Source: Lysobacteraceae bacterium NML08-0793 (GTDB lineage: Bacteria > Pseudomonadota > Gammaproteobacteria > Xanthomonadales > Xanthomonadaceae). Taken from it: DNA of 50,777 nt. Of the stretch, positions 15,747-24,953 are shown piece by piece. Position 1 is the first letter of the stretch. The number at the start of each line of letters is the position of its first letter. The translations under genes were made by a program, and so were the position numbers. The notes under the pieces were generated by a model. It saw only the letters and a program-made list of their open reading frames with translations. It had not been told where the DNA came from and did no database searches. The stretch is taken from the NCBI GenBank assembly GCA_002798275.1, contig NWQR01000011.1:1-50777 (forward strand), written 5' to 3'.

Positions 15747-18700
15747 ATGTCCGCGCTGCCAGAAACCCCCGCATTCCGCACGCCGCTGCGCTTTGTTACT
15801 GCGGCCAGCCTGTTCGATGGACACGATGCGGCAATCAATATCATGCGGCGGCTGATTCAGGCGCAAGGCGCCGAGGTGATTCATCTGGGGCATAACCGCA
15901 GCGTAGAGGACGTGGTGCGTGCGGCCTTGCAGGAAGATGCCGATGCCATCGCACTGTCCAGCTATCAGGGCGGGCATGTGGAGTATTTCAAATACATGGT
16001 GGACATGCTGAAGGCACGCGGTGCATCGCATGTGCGGGTATTTGGCGGCGGGGGCGGCACCATCACCCCGGAAGAAATCCGCGCGCTGGAGGCTTATGGC
16101 GTTGAGCGCATCTATCACCCCAATGACGGCATGAGGATGGGGCTGGTGGAGATGATCGAGGATGTGGTGGCGCGTTCCGAGGCGGCGCGTCTGCCCAGTG
16201 GTCAGGGCATGGACAATGCCGATGGCGAAGTCGCTACCGGGCGGCTGCTTTCCGCCATCGAGGATGGGGTTTTGGACGAGGCGCAGTTGGAACGGCTGCG
16301 CGAGGAGTGGCAACAGGCGGGCGGCAAAACCCCGGTGATCGGCATCACCGGTACCGGTGGTGCAGGCAAATCCAGCGTAACCGATGAGCTGTTGAACCGC
16401 TTTCTTGCCCAGTTCCCGCAGATGCGCATCGCGGTGATTTCCGTAGATCCGAGCCGCCGCCGCACTGGCGGTGCGTTGCTGGGCGACCGTATCCGCATGA
16501 ATGCGCTGCGCAGCCCGCAGGTATTTATGCGCTCGATGGCGACCCGTCGCCAACATGCGGCGACCAATCGGGTGCTGAAAGACGCCATCGCCTGTCTCAA
16601 GGCGCAGGGCTTTGATCTGGTGATTGTCGAAACCGCCGGTATCGGTCAGAGCGATTCGGAAATCGTCGATTTGGTCGATTTTCCGATGTATGTCATGACC
16701 AGCGATTACGGCGCGGCCAGCCAGTTGGAAAAAATCGACATGCTGGATTTTGCGGATTTGGTGGTGCTGAACAAGTTTGATAAGCGTGGTGCCGAAGATG
16801 CCTTGCGCGATGTGCGCAAACAGTGGAAGCGCAACCATCTGGCGTTTCAGGCCCGTGATGAGGATGTGCCGGTTTATCCGACCATCGCCAGCCAGTTCAA
16901 CGATCCGGGGGTGAGCTGGATGTTCGTCAACCTCTGCCGCCTGTTGCGCGAAAAACTGGCACTGCCGGCAGAAAAATGGACGCCCGAAATCGACACCACG
17001 CTGAAAGAGCCGCGCGCCACGGTGCTGATTCCCGGTCGTCGAGTGCGTTATCTGGCCGAAATCGCCGAGCAAGGCCGCAGCATCAACCAGCGCATCCAGC
17101 AGCAAAGTGAAATCGCCAGCCGTGCGCAATCTCTGTGGCAGGCACTACGCGAGTTGGCCGACCCGGCCTTGCCCGAGCCGCTGGGGCTGTACGGCAGTGC
17201 GGTGCTGGCGGAGAGTGCCGATGGCACATTGCAGCGCCTACGTCGGGCGTATCAGGAGGCCATCGGTGCGCTGGATTCGGAAAGCCTGAAACTGCTGCGC
17301 GAATGGCCGGCACGGTTGAAAGCCATTACCGATGAGGTCAACCAATACCAAGTGCGCGAGAAGACCATCCGGGTGGAGAATTACCGCGTATCGCTCAGCC
17401 AGCAGATGATTCCGAAAATCGCCGCCCCCACCTGCAAGAGCTGGGGTGAGCTTTTGAGTTTTCTGCAAAAGGAAAACCTGCCCGGCGCCTATCCCTATAC
17501 CGGCGGCGTGTATCCGTATCGGCGCAGCGGCGAAGACCCGATTCGGATGTTCGCCGGCGAGGGCACGCCCGAGCGCACCAATCGCCGCTTCCATTATCTT
17601 TCGCAGGGGCAGCCTGCCGCGCGCTTGTCCACCGCTTTCGACAGCGTAACCCTGTATGGCGAAGACCCGGCATCGCGCCCGGATATCTACGGCAAAATCG
17701 GCAATTCTGGGGTGAATATCGCAAGCCTCGACGACATGAAAAAGCTGTATTCGGGCTTTGATCTATGCGCCCCCAGCACCAGCGTGTCGATGACCATCAA
17801 TGGACCTGCGCCGATTATCCTGGCGATGTTCATGAATACCGCCATCGACCAGCAGGTGGAAAAGTATCTGAAAGCCGATCCGGCGCGCTGGGCAGCGGCC
17901 GAGGCCGTGATCGCCCGGTTGTTTGAAGGCCGCAGCCGCCCGATGTATCAGGGTGAATTGCCCGAGGGCAATGAAGGTCTGGGGCTTGGGCTTTTGGGCG
18001 TGAGTGGCGAGCAAGTGGTAGATGCCGACACCTATGCCCGCATCAAGGCCGAAACGCTGCGCACGGTGCGCGGTACGGTGCAGGCCGACATCCTCAAGGA
18101 AGACCAGGCGCAGAACACCTGCATTTTCAGTACCGAATTTGCCCTGCGCATGATGGGCGACATTCAGCAGTATTTTGTTGACAACGGCGTGCGCAATTTC
18201 TATTCCGTGTCGATTTCCGGCTATCACATCGCAGAGGCCGGTGCGAACCCGATCAGCCAGTTGGCGTTTACGCTCAGCAACGGCTTCACCATCGTCGAGT
18301 ATTACTTGGCACGCGGGATGCAAATTGACGACTTCGCGCCGAACCTGTCGTTCTTCTTCAGTAACGGCATGGATCCCGAATACACCGTGATTGGCCGGGT
18401 GGCGCGACGCATCTGGGCACGGGCAATGCGCGAGCGCTATGGCGCTTCGGCACGCAGCCAGATGATGAAGTACCACATCCAGACCAGTGGCCGCAGCCTG
18501 CACGCGCAGGAAATTCAGTTCAACGATATTCGTACCACTTTGCAGGCGCTGTATGCCCTGTTCGACAACTGCAACAGCCTGCATACCAATGCCTATGACG
18601 AGGCGATTACCACGCCTACCGAGGCGTCGGTGCGTCGTGCCGTCGCCATCCAGATGATCATCAACAAGGAGCTGGGGTTGAACTTTATCGAAAACCCCTG

Positions 18701-19172
18701 GCAGGGCAGCTTCGCGGTGGACTATCTCACCGACATGGTGGAAGAAGCCGTTTACAAGGCGTTTGAGGCCATCAGCGAGCGTGGCGGTGTGCTGGGGGCG
18801 ATGGACACCATGTACCAGCGCAGCAAGATTCAGGAAGAAAGCCTGTATTACGAGCAGAAAAAACACGATGGCAGCCTGCCGCTGATTGGCGTCAATACCT
18901 TTCTTGGCAAGGACAGCGCCGGGGTGGCGACGGAAATCGAGCTGATTCGTTCAACCCCAGAAGAAAAACAGCAGCAAATCGACAATGTGGAGCACTACCA
19001 GCGCAGCCGCAATGCTTGCGCGGGCGAGGGCGGCTTGCGTTTTCTGCAAGATGCCGCCCGTGCCCGGCAAAACCTGTTTGGCGCACTGATCGAAGCGGTC
19101 AAGACCCATTCGCTCGGGCAAATTTCCCACGCCCTATATCAAGTTGGCGGCGAATACCGTCGCAATATGTAA
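15747..19172 (+). CDS. icmF: Fused isobutyryl-CoA mutase IcmF
   Basis: 1141-residue adenosylcobalamin-dependent carbon-skeleton mutase. Domains in order: B12-binding (about 12-145; DGHDAAI with His26 as cobalt ligand, then SSYQGGHVEYFKYM); MeaI/MeaB-type G-protein chaperone (about 195-520; P-loop GITGTGGAGKS at 199-209, then NKFDKRGAEDAL); linker; mutase barrel (about 570-1141; GVYPYRRSGEDP, MFAGEGTPERTNRRFHYLS). This order distinguishes IcmF from methylmalonyl-CoA mutase. The family interconverts isobutyryl- and n-butyryl-CoA, and isovaleryl- and pivalyl-CoA. The ATG at 15747 is preferred over 15741 because GGAGA is six bases before it. It is divergent from leucine dehydrogenase/ivd, which fits isovaleryl- or isobutyryl-CoA as substrate. 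Confidence 0.93.
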   Translation: MSALPETPAFRTPLRFVTAASLFDGHDAAINIMRRLIQAQGAEVIHLGHNRSVEDVVRAALQEDADAIALSSYQGGHVEYFKYMVDMLKARGASHVRVFGGGGGTITPEEIRALEAYGVERIYHPNDGMRMGLVEMIEDVVARSEAARLPSGQGMDNADGEVATGRLLSAIEDGVLDEAQLERLREEWQQAGGKTPVIGITGTGGAGKSSVTDELLNRFLAQFPQMRIAVISVDPSRRRTGGALLGDRIRMNALRSPQVFMRSMATRRQHAATNRVLKDAIACLKAQGFDLVIVETAGIGQSDSEIVDLVDFPMYVMTSDYGAASQLEKIDMLDFADLVVLNKFDKRGAEDALRDVRKQWKRNHLAFQARDEDVPVYPTIASQFNDPGVSWMFVNLCRLLREKLALPAEKWTPEIDTTLKEPRATVLIPGRRVRYLAEIAEQGRSINQRIQQQSEIASRAQSLWQALRELADPALPEPLGLYGSAVLAESADGTLQRLRRAYQEAIGALDSESLKLLREWPARLKAITDEVNQYQVREKTIRVENYRVSLSQQMIPKIAAPTCKSWGELLSFLQKENLPGAYPYTGGVYPYRRSGEDPIRMFAGEGTPERTNRRFHYLSQGQPAARLSTAFDSVTLYGEDPASRPDIYGKIGNSGVNIASLDDMKKLYSGFDLCAPSTSVSMTINGPAPIILAMFMNTAIDQQVEKYLKADPARWAAAEAVIARLFEGRSRPMYQGELPEGNEGLGLGLLGVSGEQVVDADTYARIKAETLRTVRGTVQADILKEDQAQNTCIFSTEFALRMMGDIQQYFVDNGVRNFYSVSISGYHIAEAGANPISQLAFTLSNGFTIVEYYLARGMQIDDFAPNLSFFFSNGMDPEYTVIGRVARRIWARAMRERYGASARSQMMKYHIQTSGRSLHAQEIQFNDIRTTLQALYALFDNCNSLHTNAYDEAITTPTEASVRRAVAIQMIINKELGLNFIENPWQGSFAVDYLTDMVEEAVYKAFEAISERGGVLGAMDTMYQRSKIQEESLYYEQKKHDGSLPLIGVNTFLGKDSAGVATEIELIRSTPEEKQQQIDNVEHYQRSRNACAGEGGLRFLQDAARARQNLFGALIEAVKTHSLGQISHALYQVGGEYRRNM

Positions 19173-19210
19173 GCCTCGTCTTGTTCATCCATCCAACCAG
19201 AATTGCGCCC

Positions 19211-20266
19211 ATGCAACGTCGTGATTTTCTTCGTACCTCCTTGGCCGCGCTGGCGCTTTCGCTGGCGCCACTGCCGGGCATCGCAGTGGGCAGTCGCGGC
19301 GCGATGAAAGCCCCGGCGCGCTTGCTGCCTGCGGCGCTTAATCCCGGCGATACCGTGGCATTGGTCAGTCCTTCGGCAGCGATGGACGAGCCGTTCAATT
19401 TCCAGTTGGCGCAGGAAGTGCTGGAAGCCCTAGGGCTGAAAGTTCGCGCCGGTGCCCATTTGCGTCAGCGTCGCGGGCATCTGGCCGGTACTGATGCCGA
19501 GCGTGCTGCGGACATCAATGCGGCCTTTGCCGACCCGCAAATCAAGGCGCTGGTCTGTGCCCGGGGCGGCTCCGGCGCGGCACGGATATTGCCGCTGCTC
19601 GATTATCAGCGCATTCGTCGCAACCCGAAAATCCTGCTGGGCTATTCGGATATCACCGCCTTGCACAATGCCATCCATGCGCAAACCGGACTTGTAACCT
19701 TTCACGGGCCGAACGGCTCGGGCAGCTGGAATAGCTTCAATGTCGAGCAGTTCCGTCGGCTGTTTTTTCAACGTGAACTGCTGGAATATCGCAATCTCAG
19801 CGAGCCGGGGGACGAGCTGGTGGCGCGCCATAACCGCATTCAGACCCTCAGCCCAGGGCGCGCCCGTGGCGAGTTGGTCGGCGGCAATCTGACCGTGTTG
19901 ACGGCGCTGGCCGGCTCGCCGTATCTGCCAGACTTTCGCGGCAAGATTCTGTTTCTGGAAGATGTCGCCGAGGCTCCGTATCGCGTTGACCGGATGTTCA
20001 GTACCCTGAAATTGATGGGCGTACTGGATCAAGTGGCCGGCATCATTTTTGGCGAATGCACCGACTGCAAGCCTGGCGATGGTTTTGGCTCATTGACCAT
20101 CGGCGAGATTCTTGATGACTACATCAAACCGCTGGGCATTCCCGCCTACAGCGGCGCGATGATCGGGCATATCCGCAAGCAGTTCATCGTGCCGGTGGGC
20201 GGCAAGGTGGAGATGGATGCCGATAGCGGCAGCTTCCGTCTGTTGGAGCCGGTGTTCCAATCCTGA
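19211..20266 (+). CDS. LD-carboxypeptidase (peptidase S66), Tat-type signal
   Basis: 351-residue murein LD-carboxypeptidase family protein; the family removes the terminal D-Ala from tetrapeptides during cell-wall recycling. The catalytic Ser is Ser146 (GYSDITAL), the Glu lies in LEDVAEAPYRVDRM (about 250-254) and the His is His320 (GHIRKQF). The N-terminus MQRRDFLRTSLAALALSL has a twin-arginine-like signal, so the protein is probably exported, unlike cytoplasmic E. coli LdcA. It starts 38 bp after icmF and is convergent with sstT (six bases between stops). Confidence 0.88.
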   Translation: MQRRDFLRTSLAALALSLAPLPGIAVGSRGAMKAPARLLPAALNPGDTVALVSPSAAMDEPFNFQLAQEVLEALGLKVRAGAHLRQRRGHLAGTDAERAADINAAFADPQIKALVCARGGSGAARILPLLDYQRIRRNPKILLGYSDITALHNAIHAQTGLVTFHGPNGSGSWNSFNVEQFRRLFFQRELLEYRNLSEPGDELVARHNRIQTLSPGRARGELVGGNLTVLTALAGSPYLPDFRGKILFLEDVAEAPYRVDRMFSTLKLMGVLDQVAGIIFGECTDCKPGDGFGSLTIGEILDDYIKPLGIPAYSGAMIGHIRKQFIVPVGGKVEMDADSGSFRLLEPVFQS

Positions 20267-20272
20267 GTGGCG

Positions 20273-21508
20273 CTACGCACCCGGTGCGTTGGACGGATCT
20301 GCCGCCGCGGTAAACAAGATGTCGGTGGATGAATTCAGCGCCGTTTCCACCGAGTCCTGTACCACGCCGATGGTGAAGCCAATCATTACCACCTGCATGG
20401 CGATTTCATCGGGGATATTGAAAAGACTGGTCGCCAGTGGAATCAGCAGCAGCGAGCCGCCGGCTACCCCCGAAGCGCCGCAGGCGCCGAGCGTGGCGAC
20501 CAGCGACAGCAGCAGTGCCGAGCCGAAATCCACCTGAATGCCTTGGGTATAGGCGGCCGCTAGGGTCATCACATTGATGGTGATGGCAGCCCCCGCCATG
20601 TTGATGGTTGCACCCAGCGGGATGCTTACCGAATACAGGTCTTCATTCAGTCCCAATTTGCGCGCCAGATTCATGTTGACCGGAATATTCGCCGCCGAGC
20701 TGCGGGTGAAAAATGCGGTTACGCCCGATTCGCGCAGGCAGGTGAATACCAAGGGATAGGGATTGCGGCGAATTTTGACAAATACGATCAGCGGGTTGAC
20801 CACCAGCGCGATGAACAGCATCGAGCCGACCAACACGGCCAGAAGATGCGCATAACCAAGCAGTGCCTTGAAGCCGGTTTCGGCTACTGTCCCGGCAACC
20901 AATCCCAGAATGCCGAGTGGGGCGGTGCGAATGACCCAGCGCACTACATGCGAAACCGCATCGGCGAGATCTCCGACCATATCCTTGGTTTGGTTGGTGG
21001 CACTGCGCAGTGCGATGCCGAGCAATACCGCCCAGGTGAGGATGCCGATGTAATTGGCATCGGCCAGCGCCGATACCGGGTTGGCAACCAGATTCATTAG
21101 CAGGTTGTGCAGCACTTCTTTCAGGCTGGCCGGGGCAGACTGCGCAATCTCGTCACCGCCCAATACCAGCCGGGTAGGAAACAGGAAGCTGGCGACAACG
21201 GCGGTCAGAGCTGCCAAAAACGTACCGGCCAGATACATCGCCAACACCGGGCGGATATGCCGACCGGAGGCCGCCTGAAAGCGGCTCAGCGCCGAGGTTA
21301 CCAGCACGAACACCAGCACCGGCGCGACGGCTTTTAGTGCGCCGACAAACAGATTGCCAAGCAGTGATAGTGCGCTACCGACGCTGGGCAACAAAGCGCC
21401 AATCAATGCGCCCAGCAGTAGCGCCAGCGCGATTTGCGGCACCAGACCAAAGCGTTGAGCCGGAGCGGGCAGAGCATCCTTCACGGGCTTTTTATCGGTA
21501 TCAGACAT
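20273..21508 (-). CDS. sstT: Serine/threonine:Na+ symporter SstT
   Basis: 411-residue inner membrane transporter of the dicarboxylate/amino acid:cation symporter family. SstT-specific segments include [41 protein letters not shown] and [14 protein letters not shown]. About eight hydrophobic spans and two re-entrant loops are expected. Length matches E. coli SstT. It likely imports Ser and Thr with sodium. It is a single gene, transcribed towards ldcA. Confidence 0.93.
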   Translation of the reverse strand: MSDTDKKPVKDALPAPAQRFGLVPQIALALLLGALIGALLPSVGSALSLLGNLFVGALKAVAPVLVFVLVTSALSRFQAASGRHIRPVLAMYLAGTFLAALTAVVASFLFPTRLVLGGDEIAQSAPASLKEVLHNLLMNLVANPVSALADANYIGILTWAVLLGIALRSATNQTKDMVGDLADAVSHVVRWVIRTAPLGILGLVAGTVAETGFKALLGYAHLLAVLVGSMLFIALVVNPLIVFVKIRRNPYPLVFTCLRESGVTAFFTRSSAANIPVNMNLARKLGLNEDLYSVSIPLGATINMAGAAITINVMTLAAAYTQGIQVDFGSALLLSLVATLGACGASGVAGGSLLLIPLATSLFNIPDEIAMQVVMIGFTIGVVQDSVETALNSSTDILFTAAADPSNAPGA

Positions 21509-21579
21509 GGATGGCAGCGATCTGGGATGAATGGCCGATGATAGTGCATCGGCATCTTTGCGCGGCTTGCCTGATCAAG

Positions 21580-21611
21580 AAAAAACCCCGAAGGCGTGAG
21601 CCTTCGGGGTT
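21580..21611 (-). terminator. Intrinsic terminator of the M3 peptidase gene
   Basis: Perfect 12-bp stem (21584-21595 with 21600-21611, loop GTGA). On the minus strand it is followed by a T-run, about 45 bp after the peptidase stop. Confidence 0.9.
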
Positions 21612-21655
21612 GCTTGTCCGGGTAATCAGGATACCCTAGGTAATCCCGGGGGCGC

Positions 21656-23857
21656 TTATTGGGCTGCGCCAGTCAAACCGCGACGCTCCAGCAGCGGCTG
21701 GATATCCGGGTCTTTACCGCCGGTGAAATCGCGGAACAGCACCATCGCATCCTTGCTGCCGCCTTGCGAGAGCAGACGGTTGCGCAGGCGGTCGCCATTG
21801 GCGCGGGTCAGGCCGCCGTTGTCGCGAATCCATTTCACCGTATTGGCATCCAACACTTCCGACCAGATATAGGCGTAGTAGCCAGCGGCATAGCCGCCCA
21901 TGATGTGGCTGAAGTAGGTGGTGCGATAGCGCGGCGGCACGGCGGCGTAGTCAAGTCCGACATCTTTCAGTGCTTGAGCTTCATAGCCAATCACGCCAGA
22001 GGCTTCGGGCAGCTTGTCTGCCGGCACCTGATGCCAGCGCTGGTCAAGCAGGGCGGCACCGAGATATTCGGTGGTGCGGAAGCCTTCATTGAACTTGCTG
22101 GCAGCCTCGACTTTTTGCAGCAGTGCCTTGGGCATGGCCTCGCCGGTCTGGTGATGCTTGGCATAGTTGGCCAGGATTTCCGGCCAGTCGGCCCACATTT
22201 CGTTGACCTGCGAGGGGAACTCGACAAAGTCACGCGGCACGCTGGTACCGGAGAAATAGGGGTAGTTCACGTTCGAGAACATGCCATGCAGGGCGTGGCC
22301 GAACTCGTGGAACATGGTGGTAACTTCATCCCAGGTCAGCAGGGTCGGCTCGCCTGCTGGTGGTTTGGTGATGTTTTGGTGGTTGGCCACGACCGGCTTG
22401 CTGCCTTCTAGGCGCGACTGGCTGACATAGCTGTTCATCCAAGCACCGCCGCGCTTGGAGTCGCGTGCATACGGGTCGAAGATGAAGATGGCGAGCTTGC
22501 TGCCATCTTGGTCGATCACGTCATAGACCCAGGTGTCCGGGTGATATTTCGGCAGGTCGGTACGCTCCTTGAAGCTGATGCCATAGAACTGGTTGGCGGC
22601 GAAAAACACGCCGTTTTCCAGTACCGATTTCATTTCCAGATAGGGCTTGAGTTCGGCTTCGTCGAAATCGTATTTGGCCTTGCGCAGTTTTTCGCTGTAG
22701 AAGTCCCAGTCCCAAGCTTCCAGCGGGAAGCTCGGCTGTCTCTTGGCTTTTTGTTCGGCATCAATCAATGCCTGCAATTCGGCGCCTTCGCGGCGGGCAT
22801 TGGCGACTGCCGCCGGTGCCAGTTGTTCGAGCATGCGGTTGACCGCCTCTTTGTTGCCGGCGGTCTGGTTAGCGAGCGAGAAGCTGGCGAAATCCGGGTA
22901 GCCCAGCAAATTGGCGCGTTCGGCACGCAGGCGGGTCATTTCCGCAACGATGGCGGTGTTGTCCCAGGCGTTGCCGCGTGCGCCACGGTTGACCGAGGCT
23001 TTGTGGATGCGCTCGCGCAGGGCGCGGTTCTCCAGTTGCGACAGTGGCGGCTGGCCGGTGGTATTGAGCAGGGTGATGACGTATTTGCCTTCCAGACCAC
23101 GCGATTTGGCAGCGGCAGCGGCGGCATCGATTTGGGCATCAGTCAGCCCGGCAAGTGCTTCACGGCTATCGACTACCACGGCGGAGTCGTTTACTTCGGC
23201 CAGCACGTTCTGGCTGAACTGGGTGCCGAGTGCGGCCATACGGGTATTGATTTCGCGCATCCGCGCCTTTTGCGCTTCATCCAGCGCAGCGCCGGCACGC
23301 ACATAGTCATCGTAATAACGCTCGACAAGGCGCAGGCTTTCGGCATCCAGACCCAGCGTGTCGCGGCTGTCATAGAGCGCCTTGATGCGTGCAAACAGCT
23401 TCGGATTCAGGCGGATGGCATCGCCGTGGGCGGAGAACTTCGGCGCGTAGTCGGACTGGAGTTTCTTGCGGGTGTCATTGGTATCGGTACCGCTGAGGTT
23501 GAAGAACACCGCAGTTGCGCGTCCAAGAATCTCGCCGGATTTTTCCATCGCCACGATGGTGTTTTCAAAGGTGGGTGCGGCCGGATTGTTGGCGATGGCT
23601 TCCACTTCCTTGAGTTGCTCGGCCATGCCCCGGTCGAAGGCGGGGGCGAAATCGCTGTCGCGGATTTTGTCGAACTGCGGATATTGCAGCTCCAGCGGGC
23701 TTGCCTGGAAGAACGGATTGCTGTTCTGGGCATTGCGGGGTGCTGCGGGCTTGCTCGGTGCGGCCGGAGTTGCCGGTGCCGCATAAGCGGGGATGGCGCT
23801 GGCCAGCAGCAGGGACAGGGCAGTCGCAAGGGGGCGAGGAGTGAAGCGAGACTTCAT
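21656..23857 (-). CDS. dcp: M3 family peptidyl-dipeptidase (Dcp type)
   Basis: 733-residue zinc metallopeptidase. The signal peptide MKSRFTPRPLATALSLLLASAIPAYA indicates a periplasmic enzyme. The zinc motif HEFGH is at 517-521 (His517, Glu518, His521) with Glu546 (DFVEFPSQ) as third ligand; PPRYRTTYFSHIMGGYAAGYYAY is the substrate-binding region of the M3 family. Length and homology fit peptidyl-dipeptidase Dcp, which releases C-terminal dipeptides; oligopeptidase A activity is the alternative. The ATG at 23857 has AAGG eight bases upstream, and a longer in-frame start would bury the signal peptide. Confidence 0.88.
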   Translation of the reverse strand: MKSRFTPRPLATALSLLLASAIPAYAAPATPAAPSKPAAPRNAQNSNPFFQASPLELQYPQFDKIRDSDFAPAFDRGMAEQLKEVEAIANNPAAPTFENTIVAMEKSGEILGRATAVFFNLSGTDTNDTRKKLQSDYAPKFSAHGDAIRLNPKLFARIKALYDSRDTLGLDAESLRLVERYYDDYVRAGAALDEAQKARMREINTRMAALGTQFSQNVLAEVNDSAVVVDSREALAGLTDAQIDAAAAAAKSRGLEGKYVITLLNTTGQPPLSQLENRALRERIHKASVNRGARGNAWDNTAIVAEMTRLRAERANLLGYPDFASFSLANQTAGNKEAVNRMLEQLAPAAVANARREGAELQALIDAEQKAKRQPSFPLEAWDWDFYSEKLRKAKYDFDEAELKPYLEMKSVLENGVFFAANQFYGISFKERTDLPKYHPDTWVYDVIDQDGSKLAIFIFDPYARDSKRGGAWMNSYVSQSRLEGSKPVVANHQNITKPPAGEPTLLTWDEVTTMFHEFGHALHGMFSNVNYPYFSGTSVPRDFVEFPSQVNEMWADWPEILANYAKHHQTGEAMPKALLQKVEAASKFNEGFRTTEYLGAALLDQRWHQVPADKLPEASGVIGYEAQALKDVGLDYAAVPPRYRTTYFSHIMGGYAAGYYAYIWSEVLDANTVKWIRDNGGLTRANGDRLRNRLLSQGGSKDAMVLFRDFTGGKDPDIQPLLERRGLTGAAQ

Positions 23858-23968
23858 CGACAAACCTTTGTTGAGTGAAACGGAAAGGGCAGGGTAACGC
23901 ATCCATGTGTCCGGCGCGCAAAGGCGGGGCAATCAATCAATGCATGGTGGCGGTTTTGTGCCTTGGGC

Positions 23969-24781
23969 TTACTTTTCCACGAAGGCGCGTTCGAAAACAT
24001 ATTCACCGGCCGTGCCGATGCGCGGCGAGGCGGTAAAACCGCGGGCATCGAGCAGGGCGCGGAAATCGGCCAGCATCGCGGGGCTACCGCAAATCATCGC
24101 GCGGTCGTGCTTGGCATCCAAATCTTCCAGCCCGAGGAACCGGGTCATGCGACCATCGGCCAGCATGTCGGTAATCCGGCCGCGATGGTCATTGCCTTTG
24201 TATTCAAACGGCTCACGCGAAACCGCCGGGAAGTACAACAGCTTGTCGCGGACGATATCGCCGAGGAACTCGTGGTTGGGCAGCTGGTTTTCGAAGAAAT
24301 CCCGATAGGCCAAGTCGGCTACGCCACGCACGCCATGACAGACGATGATTTTTTCAAAGCGCTCGTAGGTTTCCGGATCCTGCGCGACCGACAACCAGGG
24401 CGCAAGGCCGGTGCCGGTACCAAGCAGAAATAGATTGCGCCCCGGATGCACGTCGGAAATCAGGAGCGTGCCGGTCGGCTTGCGGCTGACCAGCAATTTG
24501 TCGCCGGGCTGCAAATGCTGCAAGCGCGAGGTCAGCGGCCCGTTCTGAACCTTGATGCTGAAAAAGTGCAGGGTTTCGTCCCAGTTGGCGCTGGCCACCG
24601 AATAGGCGCGCACCAGCGGCTTGATGCGGCCATCGGGTTGCTCCACTTCCAGGCCAATCATCACGAATTGACCGTTTTCAAAGCGCAGCCCGGCATCGCG
24701 GGTGGTGGTGAAGCTGAAATAGGCATCGGTCCAGTGGTGGACATCCAGCACGGTTTCGGTGAGGTAGGGGGATTCGGACAT
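23969..24781 (-). CDS. fpr: Ferredoxin--NADP+ reductase
   Basis: 270-residue FAD enzyme passing electrons between NADPH and ferredoxin or flavodoxin. FAD binding is seen in VRAYSVASA (RxYS), NADP binding in GTGTGLAPWLS, and the C-terminal segment ends in FVEK as in bacterial subclass I Fpr. The ATG at 24781 has AAGG nine bases upstream; an ATG six bases further upstream is also possible. It is a single gene, divergent from fumarase; redox partners are not in the window. Confidence 0.9.
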   Translation of the reverse strand: MSESPYLTETVLDVHHWTDAYFSFTTTRDAGLRFENGQFVMIGLEVEQPDGRIKPLVRAYSVASANWDETLHFFSIKVQNGPLTSRLQHLQPGDKLLVSRKPTGTLLISDVHPGRNLFLLGTGTGLAPWLSVAQDPETYERFEKIIVCHGVRGVADLAYRDFFENQLPNHEFLGDIVRDKLLYFPAVSREPFEYKGNDHRGRITDMLADGRMTRFLGLEDLDAKHDRAMICGSPAMLADFRALLDARGFTASPRIGTAGEYVFERAFVEK

Positions 24782-24953
24782 CGGCATCGGCCTTGACAAG
24801 AAAACAGCGCATTTTAAGGCCAGGCGAGGGCTGAAAAGCCACATGGCCGGTCGCTTGCCGCAGGCGATAGCGCCGCAAGCGTGGCCGGTTTTTTCGGCGA
24901 CTTTACAAAAACAGGCTCTAAAATACCCGCCTTTCATCCACCGGAAGCCAGCC

